Assembly (NCBI GenBank): GCA_900548185.1
Contig: URJJ01000040.1
Coordinates: 1-21,479 of the forward strand
Reading direction: 5' to 3'
Length of the DNA stretch: 21,479 bases
Origin: an uncultured Opitutales bacterium
GTDB taxonomy: Bacteria; Verrucomicrobiota; Verrucomicrobiia; Opitutales; Intestinicryptomonadaceae
Position 1 is the stretch's first letter. Every line of letters starts with the position of its first letter. Positions 1 to 7,832 of this stretch are shown here, in pieces. The notes beneath the pieces were generated by a model. It searched no databases. It was given only the letters and a program-made list of their open reading frames with translations, and was not told the DNA's origin. The translations under genes and the position numbers were made by a program.

Positions 1-782
1 CAGGTGTTTATATTGTGCTCGCACTCCCAGCCGGGTAGGGCGTAATTTGATATTTCGTAGTGCCGGTAGCCTGCGGCGGCAAGAGTTGCGACGGCGTCCC
101 CCAGAAACTCCGCCTCGCTCTCCTGAATTGATATTTCCTTTGAAACCCCCGCGCAGCACGACGTCCCGCTTTCAAATTCGAGGCAGTATGCGCTGACGTG
201 CTTCACCCCGCTTGCGGCCGCGCGCGCCAGGTCCGAGAGCCACTCCCCGCGCGTCTGGCCCTCCGCCCCGAAAATCAGATCTATATTCACGTTTTCAAAC
301 GTTTCAAGGGCCTCCTCCAGCGCGGCGGGGGCGGCGTTCGGCGGGTGGGGTCGCCCGAGGCGCGCCAGCGTTACAGCGTCGAAGCTCTGGACCCCCAGCG
401 ACAGGCGGTTTATCCCGAAAGAGCGCATCGCCTCCAGCTTTTTGCGCCGCACCGTGCCGGGGGCGGCCTCGCAGGTCCATTCCACCCTGCCGGCGCACTC
501 CGAAAACGCCGCGCATAGCCTTTCAAGATAGCTTTCCGAAAGGCATGTCGGCGTCCCCCCGCCGAAAAAGACGCTTGAAAATTCCGCTTCCGGGTTTTCC
601 CTCCTGAACCGCCCGACCTCGCTTTCCACGCCCGCAAGGTAGGAGTCTATGTCGGACGGCGAGGGGAACTTCTTGTAAAACCTGCAATAGGCGCAGGAGC
701 GCGCGCAGAACGGCACATGCACGTACGCGGCGGGTTTTGAGGGGCTTGAAAAGTCCAGAAGCGGGTTAAGTTTGTCTTGCAC
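1..782 (-). CDS. hemW: HemW-type radical SAM heme chaperone (C-terminal end cut by window edge)
   Basis: Radical SAM protein of the HemN/HemW family. HemW is known as a heme-binding chaperone that delivers heme to respiratory proteins, and is often mis-annotated as coproporphyrinogen oxidase. Reading from a GTG at 782, about 260 residues are visible. The cluster-binding CxxxCxxC is Cys26, Cys30 and Cys33, inside VHVPFCARSCAYC. Further on come FFGGGTPT, GINRLSLGVQSFDA, NVNIDLIFGAEGQT and YEISNYA, all typical of HemW. The start is chosen because an in-frame TAA lies five codons upstream of the GTG and no ATG precedes the VHVPFC strand. No clear Shine-Dalgarno is present. The gene is divergent from the lipoprotein gene with only about 48 bp between the start codons. 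The gene reads off the left edge, so its end is not seen. Confidence 0.93.
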   Translation of the reverse strand, partial: MQDKLNPLLDFSSPSKPAAYVHVPFCARSCAYCRFYKKFPSPSDIDSYLAGVESEVGRFRRENPEAEFSSVFFGGGTPTCLSESYLERLCAAFSECAGRVEWTCEAAPGTVRRKKLEAMRSFGINRLSLGVQSFDAVTLARLGRPHPPNAAPAALEEALETFENVNIDLIFGAEGQTRGEWLSDLARAAASGVKHVSAYCLEFESGTSCCAGVSKEISIQESEAEFLGDAVATLAAAGYRHYEISNYALPGWECEHNINT

Positions 783-830
783 CTGTTCGATAAATGCTTA
801 AAGCTTGCGGGACAGAATAAGAGCAATCCT

Positions 831-1790
831 ATGAACATTGTAAAGAATTTTAGAACCGCCCTGGGCGTTCTCGCAACTGCGGCCCTGTTCGGCTGCTCCG
901 GCCTGACAAACCTTTCGCCGCAGAAGGTTCCCCAGAACCCGTCAAACATCTACACCCTCTCCGTGCGCGCCGAGATAGCCGACGCCGTAGTGAAGGGCTC
1001 CGTGAAGCCGTTTGTAATCATCGACGAAAAGAAGTGCCTGATGACGGAAGTCTCAAACCGCTCCGGCGACCGGGTGTTTGAATACGAATACCACATGCCG
1101 CGCGGGCGCACCGAGGCCAAATACTACTACCAGGTTGAATACAAGTGCGACACCGGCGCGGGCGGGATTGTCGACCGCAAGCTTGTAAGCCCCACCGTTT
1201 ACAAGATTGAAAGTACCGCGCGCTACGCCTCCAGCCTCGCTTTCGACCGCGGCCCGGTCGGGGCGGTTGTCCCGGTGACGGGCAGGGGCTTCAACAGCCA
1301 GGACAGGATCCGCTTCGGCGGCGTAATGGCAGACGTCGATTCCGTCAGCCGCAACACGCTCAACTTCATCGTCCCCCCGCTCCAGGCAGGGCGCATTTAC
1401 GACGTGGAGCTGGTGGGCGAGAACGGCTCTACATGGATAGGCTCCTTCAAGGTTGACCCCTCCAGAATATCGGTGTCGCCCTCTTCCATTGAAATTTCGA
1501 GCGGCGACGTCGTGAACGTCGTATTCAACATCGGCTTCCGCGCTCCCGAGGGCGGCTATCCCATTGACGTTACAACGAACATTCCCAGCAGCGTCGTGAT
1601 GCCCGAAGTGGAAGTCAAGCCGGGCGAGGACCGCGCCGTGGTCCAGCTCAAGGGCGTCGGCGAGGGCTCGGGCAACCTGTACATAAACGCGCTCGGCTTC
1701 CGCGAAACGGTTGTCCCGGTGACGGTAAAGCTGTCGGACCCGTCGTCTTCCGGCATACTGCGCCAGGTGCAGGAGAAGGCCGGGGAATAG
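831..1790 (+). CDS. Putative lipoprotein with an IPT/TIG (Ig-like) domain
   Basis: A 319-residue predicted lipoprotein of unknown role. The N-terminus has basic residues, then a hydrophobic stretch and LATAALFGC, with Cys22 as the likely lipidated residue. The -2 position is Phe, which is unusual for a lipobox. After a low-complexity linker, residues about 40-130 have no recognised fold. Residues about 137-208 (PVTGRGFNSQDRIRFGG, then NTLNFIVPP and YDVELVGENGS) match the IPT/TIG pattern. Residues about 213-310 look like another beta-sandwich. The start at 831 gives the signal peptide directly; a longer reading from 777 would add 18 residues before it and is less likely. The gene lies 42 bp upstream of the LOG gene on the same strand, and the pair ends at a shared terminator. 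Function is unknown; surface or periplasmic structural or binding role is inference. Confidence 0.82.
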   Translation: MNIVKNFRTALGVLATAALFGCSGLTNLSPQKVPQNPSNIYTLSVRAEIADAVVKGSVKPFVIIDEKKCLMTEVSNRSGDRVFEYEYHMPRGRTEAKYYYQVEYKCDTGAGGIVDRKLVSPTVYKIESTARYASSLAFDRGPVGAVVPVTGRGFNSQDRIRFGGVMADVDSVSRNTLNFIVPPLQAGRIYDVELVGENGSTWIGSFKVDPSRISVSPSSIEISSGDVVNVVFNIGFRAPEGGYPIDVTTNIPSSVVMPEVEVKPGEDRAVVQLKGVGEGSGNLYINALGFRETVVPVTVKLSDPSSSGILRQVQEKAGE

Positions 1791-1832
1791 CGCCCGAGGC
1801 GCACCCGCGCCCGGAAACGGAACTTTAAATTT

Positions 1833-2765
1833 ATGGCATCAGCATCAAAAAAATCCAAAAGGGCGCCGGAGCCCTCCGCCAGGGCGCGGAAGGCGCCGGG
1901 GCGCGCGCCTTCCAAGCAGGCGCTTGTTCCGGGCGCCATAATCCACAGGGGATGCCCTGCGGACCAGCCGATAGATTCGGCTTTTTCGTCGATGGCCGAG
2001 CGCATCGTAAAGATACAGCGCGACCTGCTTATGCCCGCGATAACCTTCGAGCATGCGGGGCTCCAGAATACGATAACCTTCTTCGGCGCCTCGCGCATAA
2101 AGTCCCCCGAGGCGGCCAAGCGGGCCCTGGAGGAGCTAAAGGCAAAGGCGAAGGGGGCCAAGGCTTCGGCGGCGCTAAAAAGGAAGATTTCGGATGCCGA
2201 ACGCGACGTGAGGATGTCCAAGTATTACGCCTATGCGGAAGAGCTTGCAATGCGCCTTCAGGAGTGGATAAACCTCCGCCGCGCGCCCGATTCGGAAAAG
2301 CTCTACATCATGACTGGCGGCGGCCCCGGCATAATGGAGGCTGCGAACAAGGGGGCGTTCATGGCGGGCGGCAAGACCGCCGGGCTTACGATAACGATTC
2401 CCGACGAGCAGCGCCAGAACAGGTTTGTGACGCCGGAGCTTGGCATAAACTTCCACTATTTCCTCATGCGCAAGTTCTGGCTTCTCTTCTTTGCCAAGGC
2501 CATCGTGGTCTTCCCCGGCGGCACCGGGACTTTCGACGAGTTTTTCGAGGTGTTCACCCTCATGAAGACGCGCAAGACCAGGGAGACCTTCCCCATCGTC
2601 CTCTTCGACCGCGAATTCTGGACGAAGGCGGTCAATTTCCGCCACCTTATAGAAAGCGACGTAATCACCGAGAAGGACCTGGATTTCTTCAAGTACGTCG
2701 ATACGGTGGACGAGGCGTACGACTTCATCGTATCCAGCCTCGGCAGGCGTTTCGCGTCGTCCTAA
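1833..2765 (+). CDS. LOG-family protein (TIGR00730-type Rossmann fold)
   Basis: A 310-residue member of the LOG family, formerly called lysine decarboxylase-like. Characterised LOG proteins cleave nucleoside 5'-monophosphates (cytokinin ribotides in plants, purine nucleotides for some bacterial members), releasing base and ribose 5-phosphate. Visible motifs are FFGASRI (83-89), the nucleotide-binding GGGPGIMEAANKGA (162-175) and the family signature PGGTGTFDE (228-236) with the expected Gly and Glu residues. It is longer than minimal LOG proteins (about 180-220 residues). The first 30 residues are rich in Lys, Arg, Ala and Pro, and residues 101-119 form a Lys/Ala-rich insert. ATG at 1833 is the only good start and has no Shine-Dalgarno. 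It is probably cotranscribed with the lipoprotein gene and is followed by an intrinsic terminator. The substrate cannot be deduced. Confidence 0.88.
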   Translation: MASASKKSKRAPEPSARARKAPGRAPSKQALVPGAIIHRGCPADQPIDSAFSSMAERIVKIQRDLLMPAITFEHAGLQNTITFFGASRIKSPEAAKRALEELKAKAKGAKASAALKRKISDAERDVRMSKYYAYAEELAMRLQEWINLRRAPDSEKLYIMTGGGPGIMEAANKGAFMAGGKTAGLTITIPDEQRQNRFVTPELGINFHYFLMRKFWLLFFAKAIVVFPGGTGTFDEFFEVFTLMKTRKTRETFPIVLFDREFWTKAVNFRHLIESDVITEKDLDFFKYVDTVDEAYDFIVSSLGRRFASS

Positions 2766-2787
2766 GGCGGCGCGTTTTGCGCGCATC

Positions 2788-2817
2788 GCGCTCCGCGCCG
2801 CGCGGGGCGCTTTTTTT
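2788..2817 (+). terminator. Intrinsic terminator after the LOG gene
   Basis: A ten-pair stem, GCGCTCCGCG at 2788-2797 and CGCGGGGCGC at 2801-2810, encloses a CCG loop and has a single T·G wobble. It is followed directly by seven T at 2811-2817. It lies 22 bp after the LOG stop codon and closes the lipoprotein-LOG unit. Confidence 0.88.
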
Positions 2818-2900
2818 GCGGCCCTGCCGCGTTTTTTTAATTTCCAATCTTTTTGGTTTAAATTTGGAATCTCCGGAGTAGGATAGGGGCGGTTTTTTTC

Positions 2901-4139
2901 ATGGAGCATTTTGCAGCAGTCGCGGCCGCTTTTCTGGCCGTCCTTCTCGCCGCGGCCTGCGCCGCAGCCGCCGCGTTTTGGGCGAAGCTTTCGGCGGCCC
3001 GCGCAAGGCTCGGCGCGCTTGAGGCCGAGCGGGACAGGCTGGCCGGGGAAAATTCCTCGCTCCTTGCCGCGAAGTCGGCGCTCGAAACCCGGGCCGCTGT
3101 GGCCGCGGAGCGGGGCAGGTCCGCAGAGGAGAAGGCCGCCGAATTCGAGGCGTTCAGCGCGAAGGTGTTCGAGTCCGCGCGCGCGAGGTTTGAAAGCTCG
3201 AACAAAGTCCAGCTTGACGCGGTGCTCTCGCCCCTGAAGGAGGACATTAAGGCTTTCCGGCGCAGGATTGAGGACCTCAACGCCGAGGGCGAGCTGCGCC
3301 GGGGCAGCATGGAGGCCCAGATAAAATCCCTCGGCGAGCTGAATTCGCGCCTGAGCGCCGATGCGGAAAACCTCGCGAGGGCCCTGAAGGGCCAGAACAA
3401 GACTGCCGGAAACTGGGGCGAGATGGTTTTGGAAAGGCTCCTTGAGTCGTGCGGCCTGAGCGAGGGGTTTACTTTCGTGAGGGAGGACTCGCACACGCAG
3501 GACGGCGCGCGCCTGAGGCCGGACGTCGTTGTAAAGCTCCCGGGCGGGCGGAATTTCATAATAGACTCAAAGGTGTCGCTCGTGCATTACGAGCGCTTCT
3601 GCTCCGCCACGGACGGGGCCGCGAGGGAGGCCGCCCTAAGGCTCTTTTCGGAGTCTGTGCGCCGCCATGTAAGGGGGCTTTCCGAAAAGAAATACGAGGC
3701 CATAGAGGGCCTTGAAAATCCGGATTTTGTGATGATGTTTGTGCCCATTGAGTCCGCGTTCTCCCTCGCTGTTTCGTCAGACCCGGGGCTCATGGATTTC
3801 GCATACCAGCTCAAGGTGGCCGTGGCGGGGCCGTCCACGATGCTGGCCACCCTGCGCACCGTCGAGACCGTCTGGAGGACGGAGCGGCAGACAAAAAACA
3901 CGATGGAAATCGCCCGTCAGGGCGGCGCGCTCTACGACAAGGTCAAGGTGTTCCTTTCAAAGTTTGAAAAAATCGGCCGGGGCATCGAAACCCTTTCAAA
4001 CGATTACGCCGAGGCCCGCGTGTCGCTTTCGGACGGGCGCGGCAACGTGCTCTCATCGGCGGAGAAGCTCCGCAGGCTGGGGGCGCGGACAAAGGGCCGC
4101 ATAGAGTCAAAGCTTTTGGAGGATTTGGAAGATGAATAG
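2901..4139 (+). CDS. rmuC: RmuC family DNA recombination-limiting protein
   Basis: A 412-residue RmuC homologue. In E. coli rmuC affects recombination at inverted repeats, and the core is related to nucleases of the PD-(D/E)XK type. Residues about 4-27 are a hydrophobic Ala-rich membrane anchor, residues about 28-165 a charged coiled coil, and residues about 165-385 the RmuC domain. The domain shows NWGEMVLERLLE (171-182), RPDVVVKLPGG, the likely catalytic-site strand FIIDSKVSL (219-227), FVPIESAF, PSTMLATLRTV and the final FEKIGRG. The ATG at 2901 places the anchor at the very N-terminus and is preceded by a T-run and no close Shine-Dalgarno. The stop overlaps the meaB start by 8 bp, so the two are translationally coupled. 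This is the first gene of the rmuC-meaB-xer operon. Confidence 0.95.
   Translation: MEHFAAVAAAFLAVLLAAACAAAAAFWAKLSAARARLGALEAERDRLAGENSSLLAAKSALETRAAVAAERGRSAEEKAAEFEAFSAKVFESARARFESSNKVQLDAVLSPLKEDIKAFRRRIEDLNAEGELRRGSMEAQIKSLGELNSRLSADAENLARALKGQNKTAGNWGEMVLERLLESCGLSEGFTFVREDSHTQDGARLRPDVVVKLPGGRNFIIDSKVSLVHYERFCSATDGAAREAALRLFSESVRRHVRGLSEKKYEAIEGLENPDFVMMFVPIESAFSLAVSSDPGLMDFAYQLKVAVAGPSTMLATLRTVETVWRTERQTKNTMEIARQGGALYDKVKVFLSKFEKIGRGIETLSNDYAEARVSLSDGRGNVLSSAEKLRRLGARTKGRIESKLLEDLEDE
4118..4122 (+). promoter_or_regulatory. Ribosome binding site of meaB
   Basis: GGAGG inside the 3' end of rmuC, nine bases before the ATG at 4132. It fixes the meaB start that overlaps the rmuC stop codon. 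Confidence 0.75.
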
Positions 4140-5280
4140 CAAAAAGGATGGGGCCGCCGAAAGGCCCGAATGGATTCCAGAAGGAGCCGACGGGGCGCTA
4201 TTTGCGACGGAGGTCATGCGCGGGATTGAAAGCTCACACGACGGGCTTCCCGGGGCTGCGGCCTGCTCTTCGACCGTGAAGCGGAGGCTCCCCCCGAAGC
4301 GCAGGCTGTTTTCCGTTGAAGAGTACAGGGACGGGATTCTTTCGGGCGACAAGACGATGCTGGCCCGGGCCATAACCCTCATCGAAAGCAACGCCCCCGC
4401 GCACTTCGACCTCGCCCAGCGCCTGATGGCGGAAATCCTCCCGCATTCGGGAAAATCGTTCAGGGTGGGGATAACCGGGGTTCCGGGGGCGGGCAAGTCG
4501 ACCTTCATCGAGTGCCTCGGCACCATGCTGTGCAGGGCCGGCAAAAAGGTTGCGGTGCTTGCCGTCGACCCCTCCAGCACCGTGACAGGCGGCAGCATAC
4601 TGGGCGACAAAACCCGCATGGAAAACCTCTCCAGATGCGAAAACGCGTTCATCCGCCCGTCGCCTTCGGGCGGAACTCTGGGCGGAGTTGCGCGCAAGAG
4701 CCGTGAAACCATGCTCTTGTGCGAGGCCGCAGGCTATGACACAATCCTTATCGAGACCGTGGGCGTGGGGCAGAGCGAGGTGACCGTGCGCTCCATGTCC
4801 GATTTCTTCCTCCTTGTTCAGCTCGCCACACAGGGGGACGACCTGCAAGGCATTAAAAAGGGCGTAATCGAGCTTGCCGACGCAATCGTAGTCAACAAGT
4901 GCGACGGCGGCCTCGTTGAAAAATCTACGCTCAAAAAGGCCGAGCTCGCCGGAGTCCTTCACTTTTTAAACAGCCCGACCCCCGGTTGGCGCCCGTTCTG
5001 CGAGGTCTGCTCGGCCTCCACCGGATTCAACGTCATGGAGGTCTGGAAGCGCCTTGAGGGCTTCCGCGAAAAGATGCTGGAAAGCGGATTCTTTGAAACG
5101 CGCCGCGCGCGCCAGAAGCGCGAGTGGATGCATTCGGTAATAAACGACGAGATTTTGCGGGAGTTCTATTCCCTCCCGGAGATTGCGGCCATCCTTCCGC
5201 GCATAGAGGAGGATGTCGAAAACTCCGCCATGCCCGTGACGGCTGCGGTGAAAGCCCTTCTCGACGCCCGCAGGAGGTGA
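4132..5280 (+). CDS. meaB: MeaB/ArgK-type G3E GTPase (methylmalonyl-CoA mutase-associated)
   Basis: A 382-residue P-loop GTPase of the MeaB (ArgK, human MMAA) family. These act as metallochaperones that gate cobalamin loading and protect adenosylcobalamin-dependent methylmalonyl-CoA mutase. Visible are the Walker A GVPGAGKST (116-124), AVDPSS (145-150), the long signature from GGSILGDKTRME to FIRPSPSGGTLGG (residues 153-185), ETVGVGQSE (208-216) and NKCD (255-258) for guanine recognition. The N-terminal 60 residues, with FATEVMRGIE and SHDGLPG, extend it beyond the roughly 320-residue classic forms; I recall similar extensions in related phyla. The start is supported by GGAGG and by the overlap with rmuC. 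It sits between rmuC and a recombinase gene; no mutase subunit is present in the window, so the partner enzyme must lie elsewhere. Confidence 0.94.
   Translation: MNSKKDGAAERPEWIPEGADGALFATEVMRGIESSHDGLPGAAACSSTVKRRLPPKRRLFSVEEYRDGILSGDKTMLARAITLIESNAPAHFDLAQRLMAEILPHSGKSFRVGITGVPGAGKSTFIECLGTMLCRAGKKVAVLAVDPSSTVTGGSILGDKTRMENLSRCENAFIRPSPSGGTLGGVARKSRETMLLCEAAGYDTILIETVGVGQSEVTVRSMSDFFLLVQLATQGDDLQGIKKGVIELADAIVVNKCDGGLVEKSTLKKAELAGVLHFLNSPTPGWRPFCEVCSASTGFNVMEVWKRLEGFREKMLESGFFETRRARQKREWMHSVINDEILREFYSLPEIAAILPRIEEDVENSAMPVTAAVKALLDARRR
5272..5277 (+). promoter_or_regulatory. Ribosome binding site of the xer gene
   Basis: A full AGGAGG directly before the meaB TGA, five bases upstream of the ATG at 5283. 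It decides this start over an open frame extending back to 5124 inside meaB. Confidence 0.85.
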
Positions 5281-5282
5281 GG

Positions 5283-6233
5283 ATGGCGCGCGCGGCTCCG
5301 GCAGGTGAGAGGCCGCTTCCGCCGGCACTGGCGGAAACGCTTAAAGAGTACAGGCTGTACCTTGAAATGCAGCTCGGAAAGAGCGCGAACACCGCCGCCG
5401 CCTACGCCGGGGATGCCGCCCAGTTTGCGCGCCACCTGGCCTCGTCCGGGATTTCGGACTTTTCGGAGGCCGGCCCGAACGCAGTGGGCGCGTGGATTGC
5501 GGAGGTTGCAAGGGGCGACAAAAGCACGACGCAGTCCAGAAAGCTGAGCGCAGCCAGGTCCCTCGCGGGATTTCTGATGGAGGAGGGCGTGTGGGGCTCG
5601 GACTTCTCCGAATCGGTGGCGCGCCCGAGGGTCCGGCGGGCCGTTCCCGACGTGATGACGCGCGATGAAGTGGAGAGGCTTCTGGCCGAACCTGGGCGCG
5701 CCGTGCTTGAGGAGGTGCGCGACAGGGCGATGCTGGAGCTTATGTATTGCAGCGGCCTCAGGGTCAGCGAGCTTTGCTCGATAAAATTTTCAGACTTCGA
5801 CTTCGATTCAAAAATCGTCCGCGTCTGCGGAAAGGGCGACAAGGTGCGCCTTGTCCCCGTCGGCGCGCGCGCGGTTTCTGCAATCGCCTCCTACGTCGAT
5901 TTCGCCGCTGACATGATTAAAAAAAAGCGCCCCGTCCACCTTTTCATAACGCGGCGCGGGCGGAAGCTCTCCCGCAAGACCTTCTGGTTTAACATAAAAA
6001 AGTACGCCGCCCGCTGCGGGATAGAGCGCGACGTAAAGCCGCATATGCTGCGCCATTCGTTTGCCACGCACCTTCTCGGCGCGGGGGCGAACCTGATGGC
6101 GATAAAGGAGATGCTGGGGCATTCCGACCTTTCGACAACCCAGATATACACCAAGGTGGAGACGGGAGCCCTCATCGCCGAGCACGCTGCGAGGCACCCG
6201 CGCTCGAAGATGGACGTGCGTTTCGGAAAGTGA
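5283..6233 (+). CDS. xerC/xerD: Tyrosine recombinase of the XerC/XerD family
   Basis: A 316-residue tyrosine recombinase. Xer proteins resolve chromosome dimers at dif sites together with FtsK. The N-terminal SAM-like core-binding domain covers residues about 15-105 (LPPALAETLKEYRLYLEMQL onward). The catalytic domain covers about 120-305. All active-site residues are visible: Arg160 in SGLRVSE, Lys184 in CGKGDK, His254 and Arg257 in HMLRHSFATHLL, His280 in LGHSDLSTTQ, and the nucleophile Tyr289 in IYTKV. Length and motifs fit a housekeeping Xer protein better than a phage or integron integrase. I cannot tell XerC from XerD by eye. The start follows a perfect ribosome site, 2 bp after the meaB stop. 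It is the last gene of the rmuC-meaB-xer operon; no clear terminator follows. Confidence 0.93.
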   Translation: MARAAPAGERPLPPALAETLKEYRLYLEMQLGKSANTAAAYAGDAAQFARHLASSGISDFSEAGPNAVGAWIAEVARGDKSTTQSRKLSAARSLAGFLMEEGVWGSDFSESVARPRVRRAVPDVMTRDEVERLLAEPGRAVLEEVRDRAMLELMYCSGLRVSELCSIKFSDFDFDSKIVRVCGKGDKVRLVPVGARAVSAIASYVDFAADMIKKKRPVHLFITRRGRKLSRKTFWFNIKKYAARCGIERDVKPHMLRHSFATHLLGAGANLMAIKEMLGHSDLSTTQIYTKVETGALIAEHAARHPRSKMDVRFGK

Positions 6234-6640
6234 GGGGCGGTCGGATTCGGATTGCGCGGGCCATCCCGCAAAATCGCGCCTGGAACGCCGCCTCCCGACG
6301 CCGGAAAGGCGGCCCCGGGGGTTGGGCGTGCGGTGAATACCAAAGCCGTGGGGACTTGCATTCGCAAACGGAACGGGATTTTGCGGCGAAGTTTGCCTGC
6401 GGGGAAAACTCATAACTGCCCATCCTCGAATGGACTTATCCGCACAATCCGCTTTTTTTCGTATATTTTTATCCATGCGGCTCAAAAATTGATTTCCCGC
6501 GCAGGGCGTGTCCCTCCCGGGGCGTTGGAACTCAGAGCATTTTGGATGGCGGGGTTGGGCGCTTTCGGGATTTTACTCAAAAAATTTGAGGAGCCTCCAA
6601 AACCCGCCGAAAGCTACCAAAACAGGGAGACTGCGGTGGG
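6234..6640. other. Non-coding stretch after xer
   Basis: No convincing gene is visible here; the short open frames have low-complexity Arg/Pro/Ala-rich translations typical of GC-rich non-coding DNA. An inverted repeat with arms GCCGCCT (6287-6293) and AGGCGGC (6307-6313) could form a hairpin but lacks a T-run. The stretch around 6440-6480 is AT-rich (a seven-T run and TATATTTTTAT) and could hold a promoter, perhaps once serving the decayed gene that follows. I could not assign reliable -35/-10 boxes. Confidence 0.5.
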
Positions 6641-6960
6641 GCTTTTCGCGCAGGCTAATGACCCTATGCCACACAGGCGGCGAACCGCTCAAGGTGGAGC
6701 TGCTTAAGTCTGACGGCAGTGGCGAATTCGAGGTTTTTGAAACGGTGGAGATACCCGCAAATGGGGCGAAATTCGTGAAGCTTCCCGCCGCCGAATGGGT
6801 CAGGGTGCGCCCGCTTTCGGACGCGGAGGGCTTCACCGTCCACTTCAGCCTTTCAAACCCGTCGCCCCGGGACCCGCGCGGTGCGGACATCTTTGAGGGC
6901 CTCATGCGCGCAGGGGAGGAGCAGAAAGACTCCGCCGCCCTGCTGCGCTTTTGGTTTTGG
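6640..6960 (+). pseudogene. Decayed C-terminal fragment of a large secreted/surface protein
   Basis: The frame containing the ATG at 6658 reads as real protein for about 100 codons, with sensible codon use, in a region otherwise non-coding. It contains GFSRRLMTLCHTGGEPLKVE, then EVFETVEIPANGAKFVKLP, AEWVRVRPLSDAEGFTVHFS, and ADIFEGLMRAGEEQKDSAAL. This order resembles the C-terminal end of large predicted secreted proteins I recall from Verrucomicrobia, Lentisphaerae and Planctomycetes (Gly-Glu-Pro, then PPGG, then WVRV, then a Phe/Tyr-rich beta strand). No signal peptide or upstream domain is present, and the frame runs on without a proper stop through the hemD terminator into antisense hemD. 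I read it as a truncated and frameshifted remnant. The family assignment is from memory of pattern, so moderate only. Boundaries are approximate. Confidence 0.55.
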
Positions 6961-6973
6961 CGCGTCCGAGCGC

Positions 6974-7002
6974 AAAAAACGCGCGGGCATTTCCACCCGC
7001 GC
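6974..7002 (-). terminator. Intrinsic terminator after hemD
   Basis: On the minus strand GCGCGGG (7002-6996) and CCCGCGC (6987-6981) form a seven-pair stem around an eight-base loop. One G and then six T (6979-6974) follow. It lies about 30 bp beyond the hemD stop. Confidence 0.8.
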
Positions 7003-7030
7003 AGGCTTGGCGCGTTTGGGCTCCGGAGCT

Positions 7031-7807
7031 TTAGGCGAGAGCGCCTTTTAGCATCTCAAACACGTCGGACGGGTCGGGGGCTTCGGCGCATACGGAAATC
7101 CCTGCCTTTTTCATGGCTTCCGAGCACCGCGGGCCTATCGAGAATGCCTTCGGATGGGTTGCGCCTTCCCGGAGGGACAGCTTTGCAGCGTTTTTGGCGA
7201 AGCTTTCCACCGCCGAGCCGCTCGCAAAAAATATGGCGTCGGCCCCGTTTTCGGCAAAGTCCCTGACTGCGGGGGAGGACGGGTCGAGGTCGACCAGGGA
7301 GGTCTTGTATGCCGCGAGCAGGTCGACGATTGCGCGGCCCTTCTCCTCGAGCTTGCTGGCGAAGGCCCCGTCGCTCAGGTTTCCGGTTACGCACAGGATG
7401 TTGAGGTTTTCTATCGTCTCGTAGGCGAGGATTGCGTCCGCCATGGCGTCTCCCGTGGAGACTTCGGGAATCACGTCGGTTTGTATGTGGAATTTTTTTA
7501 GCTCCTCGGCGGTCGCCCTGCCCACGCAGGCTATGCGGCACGGCCCGATGCTGCGTATGTCTTCGTACTTTTCAAAGAACTCCGCAAAAAAACCGCGCAC
7601 GCCGTTTGCGCTTGAGAATGTCATCCATTCGTAGCAGGCGATGTTCGCCAGCACGTCGTCTGCCGCCTCCTTTTCTGCGCCAAGCTCCACGCTTATGAGC
7701 GGAAGCTCTATGACGTGCGCCCCGAGCTCGCGCAGGTTCTGCGCCAGCGGGGAGTTGTCGGGGCGCGTCAGGACGACGCGCTTTGATTTCAGTATCTGCT
7801 CTTTCAT
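7031..7807 (-). CDS. hemD: Uroporphyrinogen-III synthase
   Basis: A 258-residue HemD homologue. The enzyme closes hydroxymethylbilane to uroporphyrinogen III with inversion of ring D, the branch point to heme, siroheme and cobalamin. HemD proteins diverge strongly, but the pattern is clear: VVLTRPDN near the N-terminus, WMTFSSANGVRGFFAEF for the first-domain signature, CRIACVGRATAEEL, LCVTGNLSDG for the second domain, DAIFFASGSAVESFA, and AFSIGPRCSEAMKKAG at the end. The ATG at 7807 has GAGG eight bases upstream. It starts 25 bp after the M42 peptidase gene, with which it forms an operon, and ends before an intrinsic terminator. No other tetrapyrrole synthesis gene flanks it, though hemW lies at the left end of the window. 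Confidence 0.9.
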   Translation of the reverse strand: MKEQILKSKRVVLTRPDNSPLAQNLRELGAHVIELPLISVELGAEKEAADDVLANIACYEWMTFSSANGVRGFFAEFFEKYEDIRSIGPCRIACVGRATAEELKKFHIQTDVIPEVSTGDAMADAILAYETIENLNILCVTGNLSDGAFASKLEEKGRAIVDLLAAYKTSLVDLDPSSPAVRDFAENGADAIFFASGSAVESFAKNAAKLSLREGATHPKAFSIGPRCSEAMKKAGISVCAEAPDPSDVFEMLKGALA

Positions 7808-7832
7808 CTGTCGGGCCTCGTTGTGCGCGGGT

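Noticed and set aside
777..830. Longer N-terminus for the lipoprotein
   Set aside because: It would put 18 polar residues before the signal peptide and overlap the hemW start; the ATG at 831 gives a normal signal sequence.
1952..2881. A 309-codon plus-strand frame overlapping the LOG gene
   Set aside because: Out of frame with the LOG signature motifs and running through the terminator; composition is that of a shadow frame.
2175..3494. A 439-codon antisense open frame over the LOG gene and rmuC
   Set aside because: It crosses an intrinsic terminator and two well-supported genes and has no family pattern. It is a shadow caused by high GC.
6252..6707. A 151-codon plus-strand frame after xer
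   Set aside because: Low-complexity translation without a fold or motif; the protein-like reading in this region lies in another frame and only from about 6640.
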